Below are positions 41,951 through 50,905 of a DNA stretch of 64,000 nucleotides, one piece after another. The DNA is taken from positions 44,552-108,551 of the forward strand of contig NZ_BMVW01000017.1 in NCBI RefSeq assembly GCF_014650915.1. Reading direction: 5' to 3'. Source of the stretch: Streptomyces poonensis (GTDB taxonomy: Bacteria > Actinomycetota > Actinomycetes > Streptomycetales > Streptomycetaceae). Both the position numbers and the translations under genes were made by a program. The number at the start of each line of letters is the position of its first letter. The stretch's first letter is position 1. The notes beneath the pieces were generated by a model that was not told the origin of the DNA, did not search any database, and was given only the letters and a program-made list of their open reading frames with translations.

Positions 41951-42621
41951 CGGTTCCTTCCTCCGGTGGCCCCGGACACCGCTGCCCTGTGCACCTGCCG
42001 CGGGGCGTCCTGCGTCCCGAGCAGCCGCTGGAGTTCGGCCATCCCCTTCGACGTCTGGCTCTTCACCGTACCGACCGACACGCCCAGCGCGAGCGCGGTG
42101 TCCTTCTCCGAGAGGTCGAAGGCGTGTCGCAGCACCACGCACGCCCGCTTGCGGAACGGCAGTCTGCGCAGTGCCTCCTGGACATCGACCATGCCGGGGA
42201 CGTCGGGGTTCTCGGTCTTCTCCTCGCGCTGCGACCAGAACAGCGTGATCCGCCGCCGCTCGCGGACCGCGCTGCGGATGCGGGTGCGGGCCAGGTTGGC
42301 CACCACACCGCGCGCGTACGCCACCGGATGGTCGGCCGCCCGCACCCGGTCCCAGCGGTGCCAGAGCGCGAGCAGCGCGTCCGCCGCGAGATCGTCGGCC
42401 GCGTCGGCCTCGCCCGTCAACAGGGCGGCCAGCCGAGCCAGTTCGGCGTAGTGCCGCTCGAAGAAGGCGTGGAACTCCACGGAGGCGGCGTCGTCGACGA
42501 CAGTGCCCACGGGCGACCTCTCTCGCTGCGGCTCGACGATGACCTGTGCGGGGGCGCGGGCGTGCGGACCGGGCTCGGTACGCGTGCGGACACGGCCCCC
42601 GGGTTCGACCCGGCGTCGCAT
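41947..42621 (-). CDS. ECF RNA polymerase sigma factor (SigE-like family)
   Basis: A 224-residue sigma factor with a Pro/Arg-rich N-terminal extension of about 45 residues. Region 2 follows (FHAFFERHYAELARLAALLTGEADAADDLAADALLALWHRW), then region 4 (ALRRLPFRKRACVVLRHAFDLSEKDTALALGVSVGTVKSQTSKGMAELQRLLG). It matches the Streptomyces SigE-type subfamily (one with an HRWDRVR segment). It directs RNA polymerase to an unknown regulon. ATG 42621 with GGAG upstream is used; internal GTGs would remove the extension. Its probable membrane partner follows. Confidence 0.9.
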   Translation of the reverse strand: MRRRVEPGGRVRTRTEPGPHARAPAQVIVEPQRERSPVGTVVDDAASVEFHAFFERHYAELARLAALLTGEADAADDLAADALLALWHRWDRVRAADHPVAYARGVVANLARTRIRSAVRERRRITLFWSQREEKTENPDVPGMVDVQEALRRLPFRKRACVVLRHAFDLSEKDTALALGVSVGTVKSQTSKGMAELQRLLGTQDAPRQVHRAAVSGATGGRNR

Positions 42622-42800
42622 GATCGTTTCTCCGGGGCGAGGACCGGAAGCGTAGCAGTGTTTCGTACGGGCCTTCGAACGGTGTGTGGCCTACCGAACT
42701 TGGATTCCGTAACACGCGGAAAACCTGAACCGCACGCGGCGCGGGAACAATCCAGCCAGCAACCGCACACCCGGCACGCAGGTTTCGAGGAGTATCCGCC

Positions 42801-44252
42801 ATGTCCGACACGCAGCAGGAGGCCGGCCCACCGAAGGCCGGTCCACCGGCAGCCACCGGAGTCGACCGGTTCTTCCAGGTCACCGCCCGGGGCTCCACCT
42901 TCGCCCGCGAGATACGCGGCGGCTTCGCCACGTTCTTCACGATGGCGTACATCCTTGTCCTGAATCCCATCATCCTGGGCAGCGCCGAGGACAAGTTCGG
43001 TCACCGGCTCGACGGGGCCGAACTGGCCACCGCCACCGCCCTGGTGGCCGCTGTGATGACGATCATCATGGGCGTCGGCGGCAACCTCCCCCTCGCGCTC
43101 GCCGCCGGACTCGGCCTCAACGCGGTCGTCGCCTTCCAGATCGCCCCGCTGATGAGCTGGGCCGACGCGATGGGACTTGTCGTCCTGGAAGGCCTGCTGA
43201 TCTGCGTCCTGGTGGTCACCGGGCTGCGCGAGGCCGTCATGCACGCCATCCCGCAGCCGCTGAAGCAGGCCATCGGCGTGGGCATCGGCCTGTTCATCGC
43301 CTTCATCGGGTTCGTCGACGCCGGGTTCGTCAGCCGGATACCGGACGCCGCGAACACCACCGTGCCGGTCCAGCTCGGCGGCACGGGCGCGCTGTCGGGC
43401 TGGCCGGTCCTCGTCTTCTGCCTCGGCGTGCTGCTGACCGTCGCGCTGCTCGCCCGCGGGGTCAGGGGCGCGATCCTGATCAGCATCCTGGTGATGACGG
43501 CCGTCGCGATCGTGATCGAGAAGGCCGCCGACGTCACGAGCTGGGGCCTGACCTCACCGAAGATCCCCGACGACCTCGTGGCGGCGCCCGACTTCGGGCT
43601 GATCGGCGGCTTCAGCCTGTTCGGCGCCTTCGGCGAGACCACCGTGATCACCGTGGTGCTGCTGATCTTCACACTGCTGCTGTCCGACTTCTTCGACAGC
43701 ATGGGGACGGTCGTCGGCGTCAGCGCCGAGGCCGGGCTGCTCGACGAGGCGGGCAGGGTGCCGAACCTGGGCCGGGTCCTGCTCATCGACGGCGCGGCCG
43801 CCGTCGCGGGCGGCGCCTCCTCGGCCTCCTCCGCGACGTCGTACGTCGAGTCGGCGGCCGGCGTCGGCGAAGGGGCGCGCACCGGCTTCGCGAACCTGGT
43901 CACCGGCGGGCTGTTCGCGTGCGCGCTGTTCCTGGCCCCGCTGCTGACCATGGTCCCGATGCAGGCGGCGGCCCCGGCGCTCGTCGCGGTGGGCTTCCTG
44001 ATGATGACCCAGGTCAAGCAGATCGACTGGGAGCGGTACGAGATCGCGATCCCCGCGTTCCTGACGATCGCCGTGATGCCGTTCACCTACTCGATCACCA
44101 ACGGCATCGGCGCGGGCTTCGTCTCCTACGTGCTGATCAAGACGGTGCTCGGCCGGGCCAGGGAGGTGCACTGGCTGCTGTGGGGGACCTCGGCGCTGTT
44201 CCTGGTGTACTTCGCGATCGACCCGGTCGAGCAGCTGCTCGGGGTCCGCTGA
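42801..44252 (+). CDS. NCS2-family purine permease (AzgA-like)
   Basis: A 483-residue membrane protein with about 12-14 hydrophobic segments. AzgA-type signatures are GGFATFFTMAYILVLNPIILG, MGVGGNLPLALAAGLGLNA, LLLSDFFDSMGTVVGVS and SSATSYVESAAGVGEGARTGFANLVTG. It imports hypoxanthine, guanine or related purines by proton symport. ATG 42801 follows GAGGAG. Monocistronic, ending at a hairpin shared with the convergent gene. Confidence 0.9.
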   Translation: MSDTQQEAGPPKAGPPAATGVDRFFQVTARGSTFAREIRGGFATFFTMAYILVLNPIILGSAEDKFGHRLDGAELATATALVAAVMTIIMGVGGNLPLALAAGLGLNAVVAFQIAPLMSWADAMGLVVLEGLLICVLVVTGLREAVMHAIPQPLKQAIGVGIGLFIAFIGFVDAGFVSRIPDAANTTVPVQLGGTGALSGWPVLVFCLGVLLTVALLARGVRGAILISILVMTAVAIVIEKAADVTSWGLTSPKIPDDLVAAPDFGLIGGFSLFGAFGETTVITVVLLIFTLLLSDFFDSMGTVVGVSAEAGLLDEAGRVPNLGRVLLIDGAAAVAGGASSASSATSYVESAAGVGEGARTGFANLVTGGLFACALFLAPLLTMVPMQAAAPALVAVGFLMMTQVKQIDWERYEIAIPAFLTIAVMPFTYSITNGIGAGFVSYVLIKTVLGRAREVHWLLWGTSALFLVYFAIDPVEQLLGVR

Positions 44253-44267
44253 GGCGATGACGGCCGC

Positions 44268-44296
44268 CCCCGCGCCCGGTCCGTACGGGCGCGGGG
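44268..44296. terminator. Bidirectional terminator between the purine permease and PBP genes
   Basis: CCCCGCGCCCG (44268-44278) pairs with CGGGCGCGGGG (44286-44296) over 11 bases around a seven-base loop, between convergent stop codons. Confidence 0.75.
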
Positions 44297-44297
44297 C

Positions 44298-45755
44298 TCA
44301 GCCCTCCAGCGCCGCCTCCATCATCGCCTGCGCCACCGGCGCCGCCAGCCCGTTGCCGCTGACCTCGGAGCGCGCCGCGTCCGACTGCTCGACGATCACC
44401 GCCACGGCGACCTCGTCGTCACCGGTGTCCGACTTCGCGTACGAGGTGAACCAGGCGTACGGCGTCTTGCTGTTGTTCTCGCCGTGCTGGGCGGTACCGG
44501 TCTTGCCGCCGACGGTGGCGCCGGAGACCCGGGCGTTGGTGCCCGTGCCCTCCTCGACCACGGTCTGCATCGCGGACCGGAGCTGCTCTGCGGTGGAGGA
44601 GCTGACGATCTCCTTCGTCTCCGTGTCGCCGTCGTAGTCCTCGAGCACAGTGCCGTCGGCATCACTGGTCTGCGCCACCATATGCGGGGACACCAGCTTG
44701 CCGTCGTTGGCAATGGCCGCCGACACCATGGCCATCTGCAGCGGGGTGGCGGTCACATCGAACTGGCCAATGCCCGACAGCGCGGTCTGCGCCTCGTCCA
44801 TGTCGGACGGGTACACACTCGCGTACGCCCGCACGGGGACGTCCAGTTCGTCGTCGAAGCCGAACTTCTCCGCCATGGCCCTGACCTTGTCCTGGCCGAG
44901 GTCGACGGCCAGCTTCGCGAAGACGTTGTTGCACGAGTACTGGAGGGCCGTCCGGATCGTGGCGTTCTCGCAGGGCGCCGAGGAGCTCTCGTTGCGCAGC
45001 ACGGTGGTCGTGCCGGGCAGCGTGTACGGGTCCGGGCTGTCCGTGCGCTCGTCCACGGATCCGTGCAGCCCGTCCTCCAGCGCGGCGGCCGCGACCACCA
45101 GCTTGAACGTCGAACCCGGCGGCAGCGGCTGCCGCAGCGCCCGGTTGACCAGCGGCTTGTCCTCGTCCTTGGTCAGCTTCTGCCAGGCCGCCGCGTCGTC
45201 GGAGCCGGAACCGCTGATCGTGCCCGGGTCGTACGACGGGGTGGAGACCACGGCGAGGATCCGGCCGGTCGCCGGGTCGATCGCGACGGCCGCGCCCTTC
45301 TTGTCGCCGAGCGCCTCGTACGCGGCCTTCTGCACGTCCGGCTCGATCGTCGTGACCACGTCACCCGGGGCGGCGGGCTCCTTGGTGAGCACCTCCAACG
45401 GGTTCTTGAGCTCGGTGTCCGTGCCGTCGAGCAGGTCCTTGTAGATGCCCTCCAGCTGTGTCGCCCCGTACACCTGGGAGCCGTAGCCCGTGACGGCGGC
45501 GTACAGCTCGCCGTCCGTGTACGTGCGCTTGTAGTGGAGGTCGCTGCCCTGGGTGCGCGCGGAGCCGGTGATCGCCTCGCCGGCCACGATGATGTCGCCG
45601 AGCGGCTGGGCGTACTGCTCCATCACGTTGCGCCGGTTGTTCTTGTCGTCCGCGAGCGCCTGGCCGTCGTAGAACTGCACCCATGTCGCCCTGATCAGCA
45701 GGGCGAACACGAGCAGCAGGGTGAAGACGGCGGTCCGCCTGATCGTCTTGTTCAT
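44298..45755 (-). CDS. Penicillin-binding protein, class B transpeptidase (PbpA-like)
   Basis: A 485-residue protein with an N-terminal membrane anchor (AVFTLLLVFALLIRATWVQF), a short dimerisation region (60-150) and a transpeptidase domain. Motifs are SxxK in PLPPGSTFKLV, SxN in LQYSCNNVFAKL and KTG in VGGKTGTAQH. It cross-links peptidoglycan outside the membrane. PbpA-like proteins are usually in the ftsW/rodA-pknB cluster; this one stands alone and is one of the extra copies common in Streptomyces. Confidence 0.9.
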   Translation of the reverse strand: MNKTIRRTAVFTLLLVFALLIRATWVQFYDGQALADDKNNRRNVMEQYAQPLGDIIVAGEAITGSARTQGSDLHYKRTYTDGELYAAVTGYGSQVYGATQLEGIYKDLLDGTDTELKNPLEVLTKEPAAPGDVVTTIEPDVQKAAYEALGDKKGAAVAIDPATGRILAVVSTPSYDPGTISGSGSDDAAAWQKLTKDEDKPLVNRALRQPLPPGSTFKLVVAAAALEDGLHGSVDERTDSPDPYTLPGTTTVLRNESSSAPCENATIRTALQYSCNNVFAKLAVDLGQDKVRAMAEKFGFDDELDVPVRAYASVYPSDMDEAQTALSGIGQFDVTATPLQMAMVSAAIANDGKLVSPHMVAQTSDADGTVLEDYDGDTETKEIVSSSTAEQLRSAMQTVVEEGTGTNARVSGATVGGKTGTAQHGENNSKTPYAWFTSYAKSDTGDDEVAVAVIVEQSDAARSEVSGNGLAAPVAQAMMEAALEG

Positions 45756-45845
45756 GCCGTCCGGGAAGACGAACGGGAGGGGATCAGACGTTCCCCGGCG
45801 TCCGTTTTCTCATGGCACTCTCATGGATCCTCACGAGCGCCCTGC

Positions 45846-46619
45846 TCAGAGCCGGCGCGTCGCCAGCGTCAGCCGGTCCCGGGCGTCGAACAGGGCGTCC
45901 TTGACCATCTGCTCATGGGCCGGGGTCAGCCGGGCCACCGGCACCGAGCAGCTGATCGCGTCCCGGGCGGGGGTGCGGTACGGAACGGCCACGCCGAAGC
46001 AGCGCAGGCCCAGCGTGTTCTCCTCGCGGTCCACGGCGAAGCCCTGCTCGCGGATCTGGTGGAGCTCCTCGATGAGCTTCTCGCGGTCCGTGATCGTGTG
46101 CTCGGTCAGCGCGGGCAGCGTCTCCGGGAGCAGCTTGCGGACCTGCTCGTCGGTGTGGGTGGCGAGGAGCGCCTTGCCCAGCGACGTCGAGTGGGCGGGC
46201 AGCCGGCGGCCCACGCGCGTGAAGGGGCGCAGGTAGTGCTGCGACTGGCGGGTGGCGAGGTAGACGACGTTCGTGCCGTCCAGCCGCGCCAGGTGGATGG
46301 TCTCCGTGGTGTCGTCCGAGAGCCGGTCCAGCGTCGGGCGGGCCACGGCCACCACCTCGTCGCCGTCGATGTACGAGGTGCCGACGAGCAGCGCCCGCAC
46401 CCCGATGCCGTACCGGGTGCCCGTGGCGTCCGTCTCGACCCAGCCGAGGTCGACGAGTGTGCGCAGCAGCATGTACAGGCTCGACTTCGGGTACCCCACC
46501 GCCTCCTGCACCGAGGCCAGGGAGTGCATGCCGGGACGGCCCGCGAAGTACTCCAGCAGCTCCACCGTGCGCACCGCGGACTTGACCTGTGCCCCGCCGC
46601 CCGTCTCGCCAGCCGACAT
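45846..46619 (-). CDS. IclR-family transcriptional regulator
   Basis: A 257-residue regulator starting at ATG 46619 (AAGGGCG upstream), preferred over a longer form from 46670. The N-terminal winged helix (about 12-70; VKSAVRTVELLEYFAGRPGMHSLASVQEAVGYPKSSLYMLLRTL) and the C-terminal IclR effector domain (GRRLPAHSTSLGKALLAT, FAVDREENTLGLRCFGVAVPYR, DAISCSVP) are clear. It is divergent from the semialdehyde dehydrogenase and shares a 20-bp palindrome in between, so it probably represses that gene in response to a sugar acid. Confidence 0.9.
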   Translation of the reverse strand: MSAGETGGGAQVKSAVRTVELLEYFAGRPGMHSLASVQEAVGYPKSSLYMLLRTLVDLGWVETDATGTRYGIGVRALLVGTSYIDGDEVVAVARPTLDRLSDDTTETIHLARLDGTNVVYLATRQSQHYLRPFTRVGRRLPAHSTSLGKALLATHTDEQVRKLLPETLPALTEHTITDREKLIEELHQIREQGFAVDREENTLGLRCFGVAVPYRTPARDAISCSVPVARLTPAHEQMVKDALFDARDRLTLATRRL

Positions 46620-46678
46620 CGCCCTTGACCCCTTCGTTCGACGGGAAATAGTCTCCCAAGTGTTCATCAATGGAGATG

Positions 46679-46698
46679 GCGTTCAGTATATCGAACGC
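46679..46698. promoter_or_regulatory. 20-bp inverted repeat, likely IclR operator
   Basis: GCGTTCAGTATATCGAACGC has perfect six-base arms GCGTTC/GAACGC around an AT-rich eight-base centre. It lies 60 bases after the IclR start on one side and 60 bases before the dehydrogenase start (46759) on the other. Confidence 0.65.
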
Positions 46699-46758
46699 AC
46701 GTGATGGACGGCGTACGAACTGCGGCAAGCACGGCAAGACATGTGGAGGGAACCCGCG

Positions 46759-48291
46759 GTGGCAGCAGCACCAGTCTGGAGTGTCGACCCCCGTACCGGG
46801 AAGCAGCGCGAGCAGGTCGCGGTGGAGGCCACGGCCCAGGGGGTGGACGAGGCGGTCCGCGCCGCCCACGCCGCGCGCGGCGCCCTCGCCGACCGCACGG
46901 TCCGCTCGGCGTTCCTGCGCACCGCCGCCGACCGGCTGGAGGGCGCGAAGGACCGCCTCGTCGAGCTGGCGGACGCGGAGACCGCGCTCGGCCCGGTCCG
47001 GCTCACCGGTGAACTCGCCCGCACCTGCTACCAGCTGCGGGCCTTCGCGGACATCGTGGACGAGGGCGCGTTCCTGGACGTCGTCATCAACCACCCCGAC
47101 GACACCGCGACCCCGCCCATCCCGGACCTGCGCCGCTACAAGGTGCCCCTCGGTGTCGTGGCCGTCTACTCGGCCTCCAACTTCCCCTTCGCCTTCTCCG
47201 TCGCCGGCGGCGACACCGCGAGCGCGCTCGCGGCCGGCTGCCCCGTCGTCGTCAAGGCCCACCCCGACCACCCCGGGCTCTCCGAGCAGGTCGCGGCCGA
47301 GCTGCGCGCGGCCGCCGCCGAGCACGGCATCCCCGAGGGCGTCGTCGGCCTGGTCCACGGCTTCGAGGCCGGCGTCGAGCTGGTCAAGCACCCGCTGGTC
47401 GCGGCGGCCGGCTTCACCGGGTCCGTACGCGGCGGCCGCGCCCTCTTCGACGCGGCGGCGGCCCGGCCGGTGCCGATCCCGTTCCACGGCGAGCTGGGCT
47501 CCCTGAACCCCGTCGTCGTCACCGAGGCCGCGGCCGCCGAGCGCGCCGAGGCGATCGGCGCCGGGCTCGCGGGCTCGATGACGCTGGGCGTGGGCCAGTT
47601 CTGCGTGAAGCCGGGCCTGGTGCTGGCGCCCGCGGGCGAGGCCGGTGACCGGCTGCTCAAGTCGTTCACGGAGGCGGTCGGCGAGGTCGACGCCGGCGTC
47701 CTGCTGGACCACCGTATGCGCGACAACTTCATCGCGGGCGTCGCCGAGCGCGCCGAGCTGCCGGGCGTCGAGGCCCCGGTCACCGCCGGCGAGGGCGACG
47801 AGCACACGGTCCGCCCCGGCTTCCTCACGGTCCCGGCGGAGAAGCTGGCCGTCGAGGGCGGCGAGCACGAGCTGCTGCTGGAGGAGTGCTTCGGCCCCCT
47901 CACGGTCGTGGCCCGGTACGCGGACGACACCGAGGCCCAGGCGCTCCTGGCCCGGCTGCCCGGCAACCTCACCGCGACCGTGCACCTGTCGGAGGAGGAG
48001 GCGGCGGGCGAGGGCCGCGGCGCGGAGATCCTCGCGGAACTCACCCCGCTCGCAGGCCGTGTCCTCGTCAACGGCTGGCCCACGGGCGTCGCCGTCGCCC
48101 CCGCCCAGCACCACGGCGGCCCGTACCCGGCGACGACCTCCACGTCCACCTCCGTGGGCGGCACGGCCATCGAGCGCTGGCTGCGCCCGGTGGCGTACCA
48201 GGGCGCCCCGGAGGCCCTGCTGCCGCCGGAGCTGCGCGACGACAACCCGCTGGGGCTGCCGCGGCGGTTCAACGGGCGGCTCGAGAGGTAA
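46759..48291 (+). CDS. 2-oxoglutarate-semialdehyde (2,5-dioxovalerate) dehydrogenase
   Basis: A 510-residue aldehyde dehydrogenase. GTG 46759 is chosen because GGAGGG lies eight bases upstream. The sequence has SASNFPFAFSVAGGDTASALAAGCPVVVKAHP, FTGSVRGGRALFDAAAARPVPIPFHGELGSLNPVVV (catalytic Glu) and GVGQFCVKPGLVL (catalytic Cys). These contexts are those of the NADP-dependent 2,5-dioxovalerate dehydrogenases (EC 1.2.1.26), not general ALDHs. It turns the product of KdgD, and of the L-arabonate-type route, into 2-oxoglutarate. This completes the oxidative galacturonate pathway 39 kb from kdgD. A perfect terminator follows. Confidence 0.88.
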   Translation: MAAAPVWSVDPRTGKQREQVAVEATAQGVDEAVRAAHAARGALADRTVRSAFLRTAADRLEGAKDRLVELADAETALGPVRLTGELARTCYQLRAFADIVDEGAFLDVVINHPDDTATPPIPDLRRYKVPLGVVAVYSASNFPFAFSVAGGDTASALAAGCPVVVKAHPDHPGLSEQVAAELRAAAAEHGIPEGVVGLVHGFEAGVELVKHPLVAAAGFTGSVRGGRALFDAAAARPVPIPFHGELGSLNPVVVTEAAAAERAEAIGAGLAGSMTLGVGQFCVKPGLVLAPAGEAGDRLLKSFTEAVGEVDAGVLLDHRMRDNFIAGVAERAELPGVEAPVTAGEGDEHTVRPGFLTVPAEKLAVEGGEHELLLEECFGPLTVVARYADDTEAQALLARLPGNLTATVHLSEEEAAGEGRGAEILAELTPLAGRVLVNGWPTGVAVAPAQHHGGPYPATTSTSTSVGGTAIERWLRPVAYQGAPEALLPPELRDDNPLGLPRRFNGRLER

Positions 48292-48315
48292 CGCTCCGCC
48301 GGCCCTTCGGGGCAA

Positions 48316-48354
48316 CGAAGAACCCCGGTTGCTTCGAGCGGCCGGGGTTCTTCG
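48316..48354 (+). terminator. Terminator after the semialdehyde dehydrogenase gene
   Basis: CGAAGAACCCCGG (48316-48328) pairs perfectly with CCGGGGTTCTTCG (48342-48354), 13-bp stem with 13-base loop, between convergent genes. Confidence 0.9.
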
Positions 48355-48366
48355 CGCGCGTGCCGC

Positions 48367-49281
48367 CTACTCCGGCGGTGTAGGCGTGTCGTGCGTGCGG
48401 TACATCGCCTGGACGTCCAGCTCCAGCTGGACGGTGGGGCCGACGACCGCGATGCCGCGGGCCAGCATCGAGCGGTAGTTGAGCGTGAAGTCCTCGCGGT
48501 GCAGCTCCGCCTTGGCGAGGGCCGCGCAGCGCAGCTCCTGCTCGTAGCCGCCGTTCACCGTGCCGAGGTACGTCGTGTCCAGGTTCACCGAGCGGCTGGT
48601 GCCGTGCATGCTGAGCGTGCCCTGCAGCGTCCACTTGGAGCCGCCGCGGTAGACGAAGCGGGTGCTCGTGAAGTCGATGAACGGGTACCGCTCGACGTCC
48701 AGGAAGTCGGCGGACCGCAGGTGGCCGTCACGGGTGTTGTTGCCCGTGGTGAGGCTCGACGCGTCGATGCGCGCCGAGACCCGTGAGTCGGCCATGTTCT
48801 GCGCCACCTGTATGCCGCCCTCGAAGCGGGTGAAGCGGCCGTGGACGTGGGCCATGCCGACGTGCTTGGCGATGAACCGGATCGCGGTGTGCGGCGGGTC
48901 GAACAGCCAGGTGCCCGGTGCCGGCAGCTCGAGCTGGCGGGCCGGCTCGAGCGCGACGCGCAGGGTGGGCGCGGACACACCGGCGACGACCTCGACGTCC
49001 TGCCGGGTGGGCGTCAGGCCCTCGGCAGCGATCATCATGCTGTAGGTGCCGGGGGGCAGCGTCGCCATGAAGAAGCCGAAGGGGTCGGTGGTGCCACGGG
49101 TGGCGACGCGGTGGCTGTCCAGCGCGGTCACCGTGACCTCGGCGCCGCCCATGGGCTGGCCCATGGGATCCACGACCTCGCAGCCGATCGCGCCCGCGCC
49201 GGACGGCAGGGGGACCGTGAGACCCGCCGCGGCACCGGAACCGCTTCTGGAACGCCGGCGTCGGAGCAGTCCGAGGACCAT
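48367..49281 (-). CDS. YceI-family protein with N-terminal carboxypeptidase-regulatory-like domain
   Basis: ATG 49281, with AAAGG eight bases upstream, gives 304 residues; GTG 49290 has no room for a binding site. Residues about 30-115 form a beta-sandwich (GAIGCEVVDPMGQPMGGAEVTVTALDSHRVATRGTTDPFGFFMATLPPGTYSMMIAAEG). Residues about 120-300 form the YceI lipocalin-like barrel (WLFDPPHTAIRFIAKHVGMAHVHGRFTRFEGGI, HLRSADFLDVERYPFIDFTST, DFTLNYR). No signal peptide is obvious, so it is probably cytoplasmic. YceI barrels bind isoprenoid or lipid-like ligands. Confidence 0.88.
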   Translation of the reverse strand: MVLGLLRRRRSRSGSGAAAGLTVPLPSGAGAIGCEVVDPMGQPMGGAEVTVTALDSHRVATRGTTDPFGFFMATLPPGTYSMMIAAEGLTPTRQDVEVVAGVSAPTLRVALEPARQLELPAPGTWLFDPPHTAIRFIAKHVGMAHVHGRFTRFEGGIQVAQNMADSRVSARIDASSLTTGNNTRDGHLRSADFLDVERYPFIDFTSTRFVYRGGSKWTLQGTLSMHGTSRSVNLDTTYLGTVNGGYEQELRCAALAKAELHREDFTLNYRSMLARGIAVVGPTVQLELDVQAMYRTHDTPTPPE

Positions 49282-49556
49282 GCTGTTCACCTTTCTTCAC
49301 ATGTGTGGGAGTCGCGTGAGAATTCGCTGAACAAATGGTGTTCGCGGTCGCCAATGGCACCCGGCCAACGGGTGCAGGCACATAGGGGCGGCTCATTAAC
49401 GATCATAAAGCAGCTGTGAGGGGGCGGGTGTCTCAGGATGAGTCACCTGTGAGGACGATGCGGGGGAATACGGCACTCCCGGTGAGAGTTGGCAGGAACC
49501 GAGCGGAGGGTGCCTCCGTCTCCTGTGATCCGTACGACCTGGAGAGAGCCGTAGAC

Positions 49557-50291
49557 ATGCGCGTCGAGATCTGGAGCGACATCGCCTGCCCCTGGTGCTA
49601 CGTGGGCAAGGCCCGCTTCGAGAAGGCGCTGGCGGCCTTCCCGCACCGCGACCAGGTGGAGGTCGTCCACCGTTCCTTCGAGCTCGACCCCGGGCGGGCC
49701 AAGGGCGATGTCGAGCCGGTGCTGAAGATGCTGTCCCTGAAGTACGGCATGAGCGAGGCGCAGGCACGGGCCGGCGAGGAGAACCTGGGCGCCCAGGCCG
49801 CCGCCGAGGGCCTGGCCTACCGCACCGAGGGCCGTGACCACGGCAACACCTTCGACATGCACCGTCTGCTGCACTTCGCCAAGGCGCACGGCCGGCAGGA
49901 CGAGCTGCTGCAGATCCTGTACCGGGCCAACTTCGCGGAGGAGCGGTCCGTCTTCGCCGACGCCGACGGCCGCCTGGTCGAGCTCGCCGCCGAGGCCGGT
50001 CTCGACGCGGACGCGGCCCGCGCGGTCCTCGCCGACCCGGACGCGTACGCCGACGAGGTCCGCGCCGACGAGCGCGAGGCCGCCGCGCTGGGTGCGAACG
50101 GCGTGCCGTTCTTCGTCCTGGACCGCACGTACGGCGTGTCCGGCGCCCAGCCCGCCGAGGTCTTCACCCGGGCCCTGACCCAGGCCTGGGGCGAGCGCTC
50201 CCCGCTGACCCTCCTGCGGAGCACGGACGCGGACGCCGGCCCGGACGCGGGCGCGGAGGTCTGCGGGCCCGACGGGTGCGCCGTACCGTAG
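49557..50291 (+). CDS. DsbA-family oxidoreductase (FrnE-like)
   Basis: A 244-residue thioredoxin-fold protein with the redox site CPWC in SDIACPWCYVGK near residue 10 and the inserted helical domain. GVPFFVLDRTYGVSGAQPAEVF carries the cis-Pro loop. No signal, so cytoplasmic. Members are annotated as FrnE or 2-hydroxychromene-2-carboxylate isomerase-like and are disulfide isomerases or oxidoreductases. The C-terminal tail DADAGPDAGAEVCGPDGCAVP has a second Cys pair. GGAGAGAG precedes ATG 49557. The leader from 49282 to 49556 has no other gene. Confidence 0.88.
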   Translation: MRVEIWSDIACPWCYVGKARFEKALAAFPHRDQVEVVHRSFELDPGRAKGDVEPVLKMLSLKYGMSEAQARAGEENLGAQAAAEGLAYRTEGRDHGNTFDMHRLLHFAKAHGRQDELLQILYRANFAEERSVFADADGRLVELAAEAGLDADAARAVLADPDAYADEVRADEREAAALGANGVPFFVLDRTYGVSGAQPAEVFTRALTQAWGERSPLTLLRSTDADAGPDAGAEVCGPDGCAVP

Positions 50292-50304
50292 GAGAGGTGA
50301 CCGT

Positions 50305-50334
50305 GACCGGGGCCGCCCAGGGGCGGCCCCGGTC
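50305..50334 (+). terminator. Terminator after the DsbA-family gene
   Basis: GACCGGGGCCGCCC (50305-50318) and GGGCGGCCCCGGTC (50321-50334) are perfect complements with a two-base centre; the hairpin follows the stop by 14 bases. Confidence 0.8.
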
Positions 50335-50446
50335 CGCTTACGCGGGCATCCCGGGGACGCGCGGACACCCGAGACATGCGCGGCACGATGAACAAGGGCG
50401 GCATGTCGGGGAGACCGCGTGCGGTGAGGACCGCTTTGGGCGCCGG

Positions 50447-50905
50447 TCACGTCATCGTTCCTTGTCCTCCCACTTCGAACCACAAGAGCTTCCCGACGCT
50501 CCGGCCATGCGCATCGCGCCCCAGAGACAGGCCGCCCCACACATCGGCGTGCAGCTGTACGAGATGCAGCCCGCGTCCATCCTCGGCGCCAGCCGGGGCG
50601 GGGGCCACGCGATCCCAGGGAGGCTTGCCGAAGGGAGCGGGAACGTACGGATGACTGTCCCGGACTCCGACACGCAACCGCCCGCCGCCCAGGGCTGCGA
50701 GCCGCAGCGCGGCAGGCCCTTTCGTGTGGCGGTAGACGTTGCTGACCAGCTCGGACGTCAACAGCTCGACAGTGTCGAGGACTTCAAGTAGTCCATGTCC
50801 GTGGAGTGCCGCCCGCACGGTCATACGCGCGACCCGTGCGGCGCGGGGGTCATGCGGCAGGCGGAGCGCGTAGACCCAGGTGTCGGGCGGGGATACGGTG
50901 ACCAT
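50447..50905 (-). CDS. ATP-binding protein of the HATPase/anti-sigma (RsbW-like) family
   Basis: A 152-residue single-domain GHKL ATPase. The N box is VELLTSELVSNVYRHTKGP and the G-box region is EDGRGLHLVQLHAD. The ATG at 50905 has a strong GGAGG seven bases upstream. Such small ATPases are very common in Streptomyces, usually next to an XRE/DUF5753 regulator and a DUF397 protein, as here (divergent). Role: kinase/anti-sigma-like partner in an unknown signalling pair. Confidence 0.87.
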   Translation of the reverse strand: MVTVSPPDTWVYALRLPHDPRAARVARMTVRAALHGHGLLEVLDTVELLTSELVSNVYRHTKGPAALRLAALGGGRLRVGVRDSHPYVPAPFGKPPWDRVAPAPAGAEDGRGLHLVQLHADVWGGLSLGRDAHGRSVGKLLWFEVGGQGTMT

